From positions 620,001 to 684,000 of the forward strand of contig NZ_JADWYK010000001.1 in assembly GCF_015773195.1 (NCBI RefSeq): a stretch of DNA of 64,000 nucleotides, in the 5' to 3' direction. This DNA comes from Hymenobacter guriensis (GTDB lineage Bacteria > Bacteroidota > Bacteroidia > Cytophagales > Hymenobacteraceae). This document shows positions 26,208 through 34,689 of the stretch, in pieces. Position numbers and translations under genes: made by a program. Every line of letters begins with the position of its first letter. Within the stretch, counting starts at the first letter, position 1. The notes beneath the pieces were generated by a model. It was not told where the DNA came from, searched no databases, and worked only from the letters and a program-made list of their open reading frames with translations.

Positions 26208-26624
26208 CTACAGCGCGGCTTTGCGCGCCTCCACCTCGGATTTAAGGGCGGCGTTTTCGGCCAGCTCCCGGGTGATGCAGTTCAGCTCGTAGAGGCGCTT
26301 GAACTGCGCTACCACGCCCGTGGCCCCGGTGGCTTGCTGCTGGTTGAGCACGTAGATGCGATACTCCAGGCGTTTGTGCTCCCGCTCGTTCTTCTTTTTG
26401 GTAGGGCCCTCGGTCATGCTGGCTAGCAGCGTGGTCAGGGTATTGTATTCGGCCGTAGCGCCGGTCAGCTCGGCGCTTTTCTCGGTGGCCCGGTCGCTGC
26501 CCATGGTGTGCAGGCGCTGCAGCTGGGTTTGCCGGTACTCCAGGTCGGCGCGCTCTTCGGCGGCTTCTTCCAGCACCAAGTCACAGTCGGCCTTGGAAGT
26601 CAATGAATTCACAGGGTATGCCAT
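26208..26624 (-). CDS. Coiled-coil protein of unknown function
   Basis: 138 aa, family not recognised. It is predicted mostly helical, with long runs of Glu, Leu, Lys and Arg (EEAAEERADLEYRQTQLQRL, KKKNEREHKRLEYRIYVLN) and no signal peptide. Two coiled-coil segments are likely (about 15-40 and 70-135). Normal high GC for the region. It may share a promoter direction with the orphan gene at 25656, but 120 bases separate them. Confidence 0.6.
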   Translation of the reverse strand: MAYPVNSLTSKADCDLVLEEAAEERADLEYRQTQLQRLHTMGSDRATEKSAELTGATAEYNTLTTLLASMTEGPTKKKNEREHKRLEYRIYVLNQQQATGATGVVAQFKRLYELNCITRELAENAALKSEVEARKAAL

Positions 26625-26800
26625 GGAGGGTAAGTAAATAAATGTGGAGAAAGTGAAGAGCAGTGTGGGGTGCTGCCCGCCCCACTAAAACGCCACAGGA
26701 TCAGCCACATTGCTTACACAAAGCGAAATATTTTCTATATACCATACATGTGTTAATCAGTGGCTATGCCAGCCGCTTAACGTAGCGCTACCTGTCGTGC

Positions 26801-26888
26801 GTAGGGTGCGAGGCTTGTCCCCGCCCGTTGTTGCCCGATTACTCGCTAACGGCACGCCCGACGGGCGGGGACAAGCCCCGCACCCTAC
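26801..26888. repeat. GTAGGGTGCG-type interspersed hairpin
   Basis: Inverted repeat. The left arm begins GTAGGGTGCGAGGCTTGTCC and the right arm ends GGACAAGCCCCGCACCCTAC, with a loop of about 40 bases. This is the first part of the 519-base gene-free stretch 26625-27143; the rest is mainly the palindromic element at 26943. Confidence 0.85.
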
Positions 26889-26942
26889 CACCTTTTCGCA
26901 ATTCACTTCCCCACGAATTTAAGTGGGGATAGAGCCCCCGCA

Positions 26943-27118
26943 ACTGGCGCGAGTTTAGCGCAGCGTAACTCGTGATATGCCATGGCGAGCTTTCAGCTCG
27001 TCCATCTACGTTAACCCACCCAAACGGCACGGAACCAGCTTGCCGCGCTGCGGCAGTGGAGCTACAAGCTCCACCTAATGGCTGAGCACGAGTTACGCTC
27101 CGCTAAACTCGCGCCAGT
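26943..27118. repeat. 176-bp palindromic-ended element, copy 1
   Basis: Terminal inverted repeats of 32 bases (ACTGGCGCGAGTTTAGCGCA on the left; the right arm ends at 27118) differ at one position. Inside are two smaller hairpins (GAGCTTTCAGCTC; and around GCCGCGCTGCGGC with TGGAGCTACAAGCTCCA). It contains no open frame. A second, partial copy in the same orientation lies at 27895-28037, and the XRE gene sits between them. Confidence 0.8.
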
Positions 27119-27143
27119 CGTACGCTGCCAGGGACACCAGTCT

Positions 27144-27698
27144 TCACACCCCCGCCGCCTCCGCCAGGTAAGCCGCCAGGGCAGCGGCCTCGGCGCGCAG
27201 GCCGGCCAGGCGGGCCGCCATCAGCCGGTGCTGGGCGGGGCTGCCTTCGCCTTCCAGGGCGCCTTCGGCCTCGGCCGTGACGGCGGCCACCCACAGCCGC
27301 TGCCGCTCGGCTTCGGGGGGCAGCGTGGCCAGCAGCTTGGGCGCGGCCCGTAGCCAGTCGAAAGCCCTAGCGGCGCGGGCTTGGCCCCGCGCCAGCCGGC
27401 GGGCGAGCTGCTCGGCCTCATAGGCCACGGCCGTGGCCCGGGTTTGCAGAGGTGCTAGGCCGGCGGGCAGCAAGGGCGCGGCCGGCACGGGCGGACCGGG
27501 TACCGGCAGTGCCTGCGCCAGCCACGCAACAATTAAACCGGCCGCCGGTGGCAATACTCGTTGGTTGGCTTCTATCTTCGTGACCAGATGGCGCGACACG
27601 CCCAGGGCCCCAGCCAGCTGCTCCTGTGTCAGGCCCAGCCCCGTGCGAATCAGCGAAAGGTAGTGCGGCACGGCCGTCACACGCAGAGAACGGGGCAT
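27144..27698 (-). CDS. XRE-family DNA-binding protein
   Basis: 184 aa. The helix-turn-helix lies at about 12-65 (IRTGLGLTQEQLAGALGVSRH, SRHLVTKIEANQRVLP). The rest is Ala-, Arg- and Pro-rich and helical, with no recognised domain (about 85-184). Just upstream of its start is an inverted repeat TGTCTCCTTAT / ATAAGGAGACA, a likely autoregulatory operator. The gene is bracketed by two same-direction copies of the 176-bp element (26943 and 27895), which suggests it may move or have moved as a unit. No toxin or metal-dependent peptidase is adjacent. Confidence 0.82.
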   Translation of the reverse strand: MPRSLRVTAVPHYLSLIRTGLGLTQEQLAGALGVSRHLVTKIEANQRVLPPAAGLIVAWLAQALPVPGPPVPAAPLLPAGLAPLQTRATAVAYEAEQLARRLARGQARAARAFDWLRAAPKLLATLPPEAERQRLWVAAVTAEAEGALEGEGSPAQHRLMAARLAGLRAEAAALAAYLAEAAGV

Positions 27699-27708
27699 AG
27701 TATTGAAT

Positions 27709-27745
27709 TGTCTCCTTATTCCTTGTCGTCAAATATAAGGAGACA
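27709..27745. promoter_or_regulatory. Operator-like inverted repeat upstream of the XRE gene
   Basis: TGTCTCCTTAT (27709-27719) and its perfect complement ATAAGGAGACA (27735-27745), with 15 bases between. A further half-site TTAAGGAGACA lies at 27779-27789. Placed 11 bases before the XRE start codon. Confidence 0.6.
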
Positions 27746-27834
27746 TTGTATTTGTCTCGCTAGTCGTTGGTTTCTCTTTTAAGGAGACATTTGCTTCTTT
27801 TGGTCTTTACGGAATCCGAACGAAGATCAAAAGG

Positions 27835-27866
27835 CCGTCATGCTGAGCGAAGTCGAAGCATGACGG
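27835..27866. repeat. GTCATGCTGAGCG-type repeat, short copy 4
   Basis: Short form with CCGTCATGCT and AGCATGACGG around GAGCGAAGTCGA; the distal arm and loop of the long form are missing. Confidence 0.7.
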
Positions 27867-27894
27867 ATTGATTGAGGATGTTGCAGAATTTGTA

Positions 27895-28037
27895 GCTAGT
27901 GTAAGCTTTCAGCCCGCCTGCCTGAACCGACTATCCAAACAGCGCGGTAGTAGTTTGCCGCTTTGCGGCAGTAGAGCGACAAGCTCTACCTCATGGGGCT
28001 AAATAAGAGTTACGCTGCGCTAAACTCGCACCAGCCA
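27895..28037. repeat. 176-bp element, copy 2 (lacks the left terminal repeat)
   Basis: Aligns with copy 1 from its AGCTTTCAGC segment to the end: TTGCCGCTTTGCGGCAGTAG, CAAGCTCTACC, and GAGTTACGCTGCGCTAAACT. Same orientation as copy 1. About 70-80% identical by eye. Confidence 0.7.
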
Positions 28038-28049
28038 AGCAGGCTCCAG

Positions 28050-28376
28050 CTACTGCAATTCTTTCCCACTAATGCGGATTATGCCTTTGACTACCTGATA
28101 GTCAATTTCTTCTTCTTTCAATCCCTGAATGATATCATCTATAACAACAGTTACCTTAGGTGGAACCAGCCTTCCAATATGGGTTATCACGATAGGATCA
28201 AATTCTATCCATTCAACATCAGCAATTCTTTCTGGCCCCGATACTTCAATATAACCTGGAACGGGCAAGCCAGATCCACCTCGCCATTCAGTTGGCAGGT
28301 CTTCGTCACATGACTTTAGCCTGATCTTACAGCACGTTCTTTCTATTAAGCTTTGTATAACTATCAGCTTATCCAT
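28050..28376 (-). CDS. Orphan small protein, low GC
   Basis: 108 aa, family not recognised. No signal peptide; Ile- and Val-rich with beta-strand pattern (GYIEVSGPERIADVEW, VTVVIDDIIQGLKEEEIDY). Base composition is much more AT-rich than the flanking genes, as with the orphan gene at 25656. It lies directly after copy 2 of the palindromic element. Likely a cytoplasmic accessory protein acquired by transfer; function unknown. Confidence 0.6.
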   Translation of the reverse strand: MDKLIVIQSLIERTCCKIRLKSCDEDLPTEWRGGSGLPVPGYIEVSGPERIADVEWIEFDPIVITHIGRLVPPKVTVVIDDIIQGLKEEEIDYQVVKGIIRISGKELQ

Positions 28377-28489
28377 ACCCTGCTACGTCAGTTAATGCAT
28401 GTAAATATTCTACCTCAAACCTATACAAAACCTAGCACAAACGCCCTTTTTCTATACCTTCCGGCCTTCATTCAAGCTCCTCCCTATCC

Positions 28490-31400
28490 ATGCTATCGAA
28501 AACTGTTTCTCGCCTGCCGCTGCTGGTGCTGCTGGCGTTGCTGTGTGCCTGCTCCAAGCTGGGCTCCGACGCTAGCCAAGACCCTAATGGCGAGGAAATT
28601 GACCCGTACCAGAACTTGGTATTTCAGTTCGCGGATGCCGTAGTAACGCCCGAGCTGCAGGACCGCTGGGACACGGTGCAGGTGGTGAAGTTCGAGCCCG
28701 CCGTGCGCGGCAAGTTCAAGTGGAACTCCGATAGGGAGCTGATTTTCTCGCCCAGCACGCCGTTCCGGCCCAGCACTTCCTTCAAGGCCACCCTACAAAC
28801 CGATGCCCTGCCGGAGGGCAAGCGCAACGTGGAGTTGCCCGAGAACCGCCAGAAATTCCACACGCCCTACCTGGAGCTACAGGAGCCGCAGGCGTTCTGG
28901 GGCCGCTCGGAGCGGGCCGCCGGCACCGCCGAGATGCGCGTGGAGCTGCCCTTCAACTACCCCGTGAAGCCCGCCGACGTGAAGCCCCTGCTGCGCGTAA
29001 CTCAGGACGGGCAGCCCGTGGCCTTCGAGGTGGCAGGCAACGAGCCGGGCCAGACGGTGCGCGTGAGCCTCAACCAGCAGGTGCGCCCCGGCTCCCCGCT
29101 CACGGTGGCCCTGGCCCAGGGCCTGCACGCCGTAGGCAGCGACCAGCCCTCCAAAGCCGACTACGAAAAGCAGGTAGAAGTACCCGACCCGCAGGCCCTG
29201 GAAGTGCGCTCCATCACGGGCACGCTCCAGTCGGCCGACCCAATTATAACCATCCTCACCAACCAGCCCGTCACGACAGTGGATTTGCAGAGCGCCCTGT
29301 CGGTGTCGCCGCAGGTGGCCTACGAGGTGGAGGAGTTGGAAAACGGCTTCCGGCTCAAGGGCGGCTTCGAGGTGGGCAAGAGCTACCAGGTGAGCTTGCG
29401 CCAGGGCCTGCGCGGCGGCTTGGGCGGCATCCTCAACGAGAACTTCACCCAGACGGTGAGCTTCTCCGATGAGCGGCCCACCATTTCCTTTGCCAGCGCC
29501 GAGAAGGCCATGTACCTCGATGCCCTGGGCTCCCGCAACCTGGGCGTGCGCATCAACGAGGTGGGCCAGGTGAAAGTGACCATTGCCAAGGTGTACGCCA
29601 ACAACATCCAGCAACTTTTGCGCGGGGGCACCCAGTACGGCTACCCCGGCTACGATGGCGAAGACTCCGAAGGCTACGAGGAAGAAAGTGAGGACGGCGA
29701 GTACGTGGACCGCTCCTACCAGTACTACGACGTGGAGAACCTGGGCAACGTCCTCACCGAGCGCACCTACACCGTGTCGGGCCTGCCGAAGGCCCAGGGG
29801 CTGCGGCTACTGAATCTGAACCTGAAAGACCTGGAGTTTGCAGGCGGGCTGAAGGGCCTATACATTATCAAAGTGCAGGACACCGAGCGGCAGTGGCTGC
29901 AGGTAAGCAAGCTGGTGGCCGTGTCGGACATCGGGCTGATTGTAAAGCAAGGCAAGGCCGGCAGCACGCTGGTGTTTGCCAACTCCATCCGCAACGCCAA
30001 GGCGCTGAGTGGGGTGGAAATGCGCTTTATCAGCACCAACAACCAAGTGATGGGCACCGGCATCACCAACCGCGACGGCGTGGCCAAGTTCGACAGCACC
30101 GCCGCCAACGGCCGCTTCAAGCTGGGCATGGTGATGGCGCAGCAGGGCTCCGACTTCACCTTCCTCGATTTGAGCCGCAGCCGGGTGGAAACCTCCCGCT
30201 TCGAGGTGGGCGGGCTGCAAAGCAATGCCGCCCGCTACCAAGCCTTCCTCTACGGCGACCGGGACCTGTACCGCCCCGGCGACACCATCCAAACCAATAC
30301 CGTCATCCGCACTGAGGACTGGCAGGCCCCGCGCAAGGGCCTGCCGGTGAAAATCCGGCTGTTGCTGCCCACGGGCAAGGAGTACGCCAGCCTGCAGAAA
30401 AAGCTGAACGCGGCCGGCTCGTTTGAGGCGCGCTTCCTGCTGCCCCCGGCCGTGATGACGGGCCTCTACACCCTGGAAGTGCTGACCGGCAACGACGTGC
30501 TGCTGGCTTCGCGCAAGCTCTCGGTGGAGGAGTTTATTCCGGACCGCATGAAGGTGACGGTGAAAGCCGACCGCACCGTAGCCAAGCCCGGGCAGACGGT
30601 ATCGGCAAATATTACGGCCCAGAACCTGTTTGGCCCGCCCGCCGCCGACCGCAAGTTTGAGGTGGAATTCTCCCTCAAGGAGAAGAGCTTTAGCCCGAAA
30701 GGCTACGAGCAGTACACCTTCGCCATCAACAGCGGCGACAAGCAGCGCGGGGCCTACGGCGACCTGGAATCGACGCCCATTTCCAACCGCTTCGAGAAAA
30801 CCACCCGCGAAGGCACCACCGACGCCAACGGCCGTGGCACCGCCACCTACGAAGTCCCCGACTACACCGACCTGGGCATTCTGGAAGGGGCGGCCTTCAC
30901 TACCGTGTTCGATGAAACCGGCCGCCCCGTAAACCGCCTCGCTACCTTCGAGGTGCAAACCCAGCCGGTGCTGTTCGGTATCCGGAGCGCCGATGACCTG
31001 GTGAGCACCGGCAAGCCCCTGGCCGTGCAGCTGGCGGCCCTTACCCAGGCTGGCAAGCCTACGTCAGCCCAGGCCCGGGTATCCATCGTGCGCCTGCTCT
31101 GGGAAACGGTGATTGAGCGCCAGGGCGGCCGCTACATCTACAACTCGCAGAAGCGCGAGCAGCTGGTGCTCAACCGCACCGTGACGGTAGCCAGCGGCGG
31201 CTCCGATGCCGGCCTGGGGTTCTCGCCCACCTACTCCGGCGAGTACGAAATCCGGGTTTCCCGGCCGGGTGCGGTTACCTACGTGGCCCGGCGCGTGTAC
31301 GCCTACGGCTACGGCGACACCCAGAGCAACTCCTTCGAGGTAAATAACGAGGGCGAGGTGACCATTGAGGCTGATAAGCCCAAGTACGAGCCCGGCGAAA

Positions 31401-34051
31401 CCGCCCACTTACTGCTGAAAACGCCCTTCCCCGGCCGTGTGCTCGTGACCGTGGAGCGCGACCGGGTGCTCGAACACTTCTACGTGAACACCGACGAGAA
31501 ATCGGCGAAGGTGGACGTGGCAATTCGCGGCAACCACGTGCCCAACATCTACGTGACGGCCACCGCCATCCGCGAAATCAAGGACAACCGCCTGCCGCTG
31601 ACGGTAGCCCGGGGCTTCGTGCCGCTCACGGTAGAAAAGCCCGGCGCCCGCCTGCAGGTAGCCATTAAAGCGCCTGCGCAGAGCCGCTCCCGCACTTCCC
31701 AGCTGATTGAGGTAACCACCGCGCCCGGCGCGCAGGTGACGCTGGCGATAGTAGACGAGGGCATTCTACAGATGAAGGACTACCGCACGCCCGACCCCTA
31801 CGGCTACTTCTACCAGAAGCGGGCCCTGGAAGTGCAGGCCTACGACGTGTACCCCTTCCTGCTGCCCGAGCTGGGCTCCAGCTCCACCGGTGGCGACGGC
31901 TACGACCTCTCGCGCCGCACCACGCCCGTCCCCAACCGCCGCGTGCGCCTGCTCGCCAAGTGGAGCGGCGTGCTCACCGCCGATGCCAGCGGCAAGGTGC
32001 GCTACAAGCTGCAGGTGCCCCAGTTCAGCGGGGCCATCCGTATCATGGCCGTGGCCTACAAAGACGATGCCTTCGGCTCGGCCGAGCACACCATGAAAGT
32101 GGCTGACCCGGTGGTTATTTCAACCGCCCTCCCCCGCTTCCTCAGCCCCGGCGACACAATTGATGTGCCCGTCACGCTGACGAATACGACAAAAGCCGCA
32201 ATGGATTTTTCACGCGCTATTCAAGTAACAGGCCCTGCGGAACTGGTAGATGCACCGGCTGCCCAGATGAATAGTCGAGGCGAAGCAACTTGGCAGAACC
32301 ACGCTGAACTGGGAAGCCTGCCACCTAATACTGAGAAACGATTTTTGTATAGAATAGCTGCAAAGCGGGCTATTGGTAACGTAACGATTAAAGTTACGGT
32401 TGGTAAAACCACATCCAATGGTAAAATTGACCCTCTTTCTACCGAAACCATTGAGCTACCCGTTCGTCCTGCTTCGCCGCTGCAGAAGCGTACCGGCAGT
32501 GGCGTGGTGGCGGGCGGCACCAATCAGCAGTTGAATCTGAAAACCGACTTCCTGCCTTCCTCCCTGCGGAGTCAGCTGGTGGTGAGCCGCTCGCCGATGA
32601 CGGAGTTTTCCAAGGACCTGCGCTACCTGCTGCAGTATCCCTACGGCTGCCTGGAGCAAACCGTGTCGGCCGCTTTCCCACAGCTGTACTATGGGGATTT
32701 GGCCGCTACCCTGGGCCAGAAAACCGGTAAAACGGGCAAGGCTGGCCTGTTCAACCCCAACTACCACGTGCAGGAAGCCATCCGCAAGGTGGAAGCCCAG
32801 CAGATGTACAACGGCTCCCTCAGCTACTGGCCCGGCGGCGAGTACGACAACTGGTGGGCCACCACCTACGCCGCGCACTTCCTGCTGGAAGCCCAGCAAG
32901 CCGGCTTCGACGTGAACAAGAACCTGCTCGATAGAGTGTTGCGCTACCTGCAGGCCCGGGTGCGCAAGCGCGAAACCGACACCTACAACATCATCCAGAC
33001 CGGCGGGGTGATTCAGCCCGTGACGCTGGCGAAAAAGGAAATTGCCTACTCCCTCTACGTGCTGGCCCTGGCCGGCCGCCCCGACGCCGTGGGGTTGAAC
33101 TACTACAAAGCCAACCGCCCCCAACTGGCCGAGGATTCGCGCTACCTGCTGGCGGCGGCCTTCGCCCTGAGCGGCAACCAGCGCGGCTACCAAAGCACCG
33201 TGCCCACCCGCCTCGGCGCTTCGCCCAGCATTGCCGGCCGCCAGCTCGATGGGGCCTTCTCCTCCCCCATCCGCGACGAGGCCCTGGTGCTCAACGCCCT
33301 GCTCGCCGCCGACCCGGCCAACCCGCAGGTAACCACGCTGGCCCGCCAGCTCAGCCGCCAGGTAAAGCAGGCCGGCTGGCTCAACACCCAGGAGCGGGCC
33401 TTCTCCCTGCTGGCCCTGGGCAAGCTGGCGAAGAAAAACGCGGGCAGCACCGTTGTGGCTAGCCTGTTGGCCGATGGCAAGGCCATTGGCAATTTCTCGG
33501 GCAAGGACCTCACGGTAAGCAACGTGGCCAACCGCCAGCTGGCTCTGCGCACCAGCGGCAAGGGCAGCCTGTACTACTTCTGGGAAACGGAAGGCATTTC
33601 GCCCACCGGCCAGGTGCGCGAGGAAGATGCCTACCTGCAGGTACGCCGCCAGTTCCTGGACCGCAGCGGGTCACCCGTCGGTAGCACCAGCTTCCGGCAG
33701 AACGATTTGGTGGTGGTCAAAATCACCATCCAGTCGGCGGAAACGGCCGGGGAAGTGAAGAACGTGGCCATTACCGACCTGCTGCCCGCCGGTCTGGAAA
33801 TCGAGAACCCGCGCATCGGGGCGGTGCGCGACCTGGCCTGGGCTACCGACGCCGCCCAACCCGACTACCTCGACGTGCGCGACGACCGGATCAACTTGTT
33901 CACTACCGTCACTACCGCGCCCAAGTCGTTCTACTACCTCTGCCGGGCGGTTTCCAAAGGCACCTTCAAGCTCGGCCCCGTCAGCGCCGATGCCATGTAC
34001 AACGCCGAGTACCACAGCTACAACGGCGCCGGCGTAGTGCGCGTGCGGTAG
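28490..34051 (+). CDS. Bacterial alpha-2-macroglobulin lipoprotein
   Basis: 1853 aa. A lipoprotein signal (LLALLCAC, lipid-bearing Cys21) anchors it to a membrane in the periplasm. A series of MG (fibronectin-like) domains follows; the bait-region domain lies around 1000-1150; the thioester motif CLEQ (Cys1387) is intact in YPYGCLEQTVSAAFP, followed by the alpha-helical thioester domain (to about 1660) and a C-terminal receptor-like domain. The protein traps proteases after bait cleavage. In E. coli the thioester-type A2M is next to pbpC; here pbpC follows after two genes. Odd points: an acidic Tyr/Gly-rich insert near 380-410 and a low-GC patch at 32140-32460, both within the frame. Confidence 0.93.
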   Translation: MLSKTVSRLPLLVLLALLCACSKLGSDASQDPNGEEIDPYQNLVFQFADAVVTPELQDRWDTVQVVKFEPAVRGKFKWNSDRELIFSPSTPFRPSTSFKATLQTDALPEGKRNVELPENRQKFHTPYLELQEPQAFWGRSERAAGTAEMRVELPFNYPVKPADVKPLLRVTQDGQPVAFEVAGNEPGQTVRVSLNQQVRPGSPLTVALAQGLHAVGSDQPSKADYEKQVEVPDPQALEVRSITGTLQSADPIITILTNQPVTTVDLQSALSVSPQVAYEVEELENGFRLKGGFEVGKSYQVSLRQGLRGGLGGILNENFTQTVSFSDERPTISFASAEKAMYLDALGSRNLGVRINEVGQVKVTIAKVYANNIQQLLRGGTQYGYPGYDGEDSEGYEEESEDGEYVDRSYQYYDVENLGNVLTERTYTVSGLPKAQGLRLLNLNLKDLEFAGGLKGLYIIKVQDTERQWLQVSKLVAVSDIGLIVKQGKAGSTLVFANSIRNAKALSGVEMRFISTNNQVMGTGITNRDGVAKFDSTAANGRFKLGMVMAQQGSDFTFLDLSRSRVETSRFEVGGLQSNAARYQAFLYGDRDLYRPGDTIQTNTVIRTEDWQAPRKGLPVKIRLLLPTGKEYASLQKKLNAAGSFEARFLLPPAVMTGLYTLEVLTGNDVLLASRKLSVEEFIPDRMKVTVKADRTVAKPGQTVSANITAQNLFGPPAADRKFEVEFSLKEKSFSPKGYEQYTFAINSGDKQRGAYGDLESTPISNRFEKTTREGTTDANGRGTATYEVPDYTDLGILEGAAFTTVFDETGRPVNRLATFEVQTQPVLFGIRSADDLVSTGKPLAVQLAALTQAGKPTSAQARVSIVRLLWETVIERQGGRYIYNSQKREQLVLNRTVTVASGGSDAGLGFSPTYSGEYEIRVSRPGAVTYVARRVYAYGYGDTQSNSFEVNNEGEVTIEADKPKYEPGETAHLLLKTPFPGRVLVTVERDRVLEHFYVNTDEKSAKVDVAIRGNHVPNIYVTATAIREIKDNRLPLTVARGFVPLTVEKPGARLQVAIKAPAQSRSRTSQLIEVTTAPGAQVTLAIVDEGILQMKDYRTPDPYGYFYQKRALEVQAYDVYPFLLPELGSSSTGGDGYDLSRRTTPVPNRRVRLLAKWSGVLTADASGKVRYKLQVPQFSGAIRIMAVAYKDDAFGSAEHTMKVADPVVISTALPRFLSPGDTIDVPVTLTNTTKAAMDFSRAIQVTGPAELVDAPAAQMNSRGEATWQNHAELGSLPPNTEKRFLYRIAAKRAIGNVTIKVTVGKTTSNGKIDPLSTETIELPVRPASPLQKRTGSGVVAGGTNQQLNLKTDFLPSSLRSQLVVSRSPMTEFSKDLRYLLQYPYGCLEQTVSAAFPQLYYGDLAATLGQKTGKTGKAGLFNPNYHVQEAIRKVEAQQMYNGSLSYWPGGEYDNWWATTYAAHFLLEAQQAGFDVNKNLLDRVLRYLQARVRKRETDTYNIIQTGGVIQPVTLAKKEIAYSLYVLALAGRPDAVGLNYYKANRPQLAEDSRYLLAAAFALSGNQRGYQSTVPTRLGASPSIAGRQLDGAFSSPIRDEALVLNALLAADPANPQVTTLARQLSRQVKQAGWLNTQERAFSLLALGKLAKKNAGSTVVASLLADGKAIGNFSGKDLTVSNVANRQLALRTSGKGSLYYFWETEGISPTGQVREEDAYLQVRRQFLDRSGSPVGSTSFRQNDLVVVKITIQSAETAGEVKNVAITDLLPAGLEIENPRIGAVRDLAWATDAAQPDYLDVRDDRINLFTTVTTAPKSFYYLCRAVSKGTFKLGPVSADAMYNAEYHSYNGAGVVRVR

Positions 34052-34071
34052 TTATTGTCTGGTGCCTTGGC

Positions 34072-34156
34072 CCGTCATGCTGAGCGGAGCCGAAGCATCT
34101 CTACCGCTTCGTTACATCGTTCGGTAGAGATGCTTCGACTCCGCTCAGCATGACGG
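34072..34156. repeat. GTCATGCTGAGCG-type interspersed hairpin, copy 5
   Basis: Inverted repeat with arms of about 36 bases (CCGTCATGCTGAGCGGAGCC and complement), differing at one or two positions; short loop. Between the A2M gene and the small membrane protein gene. Confidence 0.9.
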
Positions 34157-34210
34157 TCTAATTTCAGGACGTTCTGATCTTCAACTGATACAACAGACTC
34201 CTTTCTCTCA

Positions 34211-34546
34211 ATGGTAAACCTACGTGTCGTACTGATTTCTATCCTCGTTATGTTTTTGGGCCTGATTCTGTGGATGGGCTACTACTACTTCTTCCATACT
34301 GATGGGCAGGGCCGGGTAACGCGGGAAGCCGACAGCCCCGAAGCCGCAGCCCAGGGTCAGCAAACCCTGCAGCGCGCCGATGCCCTCATCAACGAGCGGC
34401 AATACGGCCCGGCCAAAGCCCTGCTCGACTCGCTTCGGGATGCGGATCTGAACCCGGCCTTCTTTATCAGCACCGAGGACCTGGAGCAGCGCTTCGATAC
34501 GCTGCGGCGGCGCAGCTACCGGGAGAAGCAGCCCAATAGAATCTGA
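34211..34546 (+). CDS. Small single-pass membrane protein of the A2M/PBP1C locus
   Basis: 111 aa from ATG 34211. One membrane segment (about 5-28: VVLISILVMFLGLILWMGYYYF) is followed by a soluble helical part that looks like one TPR-type hairpin (ALINERQYGPAKALLDSLRD). No family recognised. It lies between A2M and the I42-type inhibitor on the same strand; a role in this envelope locus is inferred from position only. The orientation of the soluble part would be periplasmic if the N-terminus is inside. Confidence 0.7.
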   Translation: MVNLRVVLISILVMFLGLILWMGYYYFFHTDGQGRVTREADSPEAAAQGQQTLQRADALINERQYGPAKALLDSLRDADLNPAFFISTEDLEQRFDTLRRRSYREKQPNRI

Positions 34547-34689
34547 ACCGTGGCCTTTGCTTAGGCTCCATCTAATGCCTTTTTCCGAAAGCTCGGCCGC
34601 AGCTTTTCCCGGATGCCTGCGTAGAGAAGTTGCGTTCGGCCGCTGTTTCAGCGGATTAGCCGGATGATACTCCCCTACGTCCGTTTCAG

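Noticed and set aside
28353..28643. 96-codon plus-strand frame overlapping the A2M start
   Set aside because: Out of frame with a strong lipoprotein signal and without any domain; AT-rich intergenic translation.
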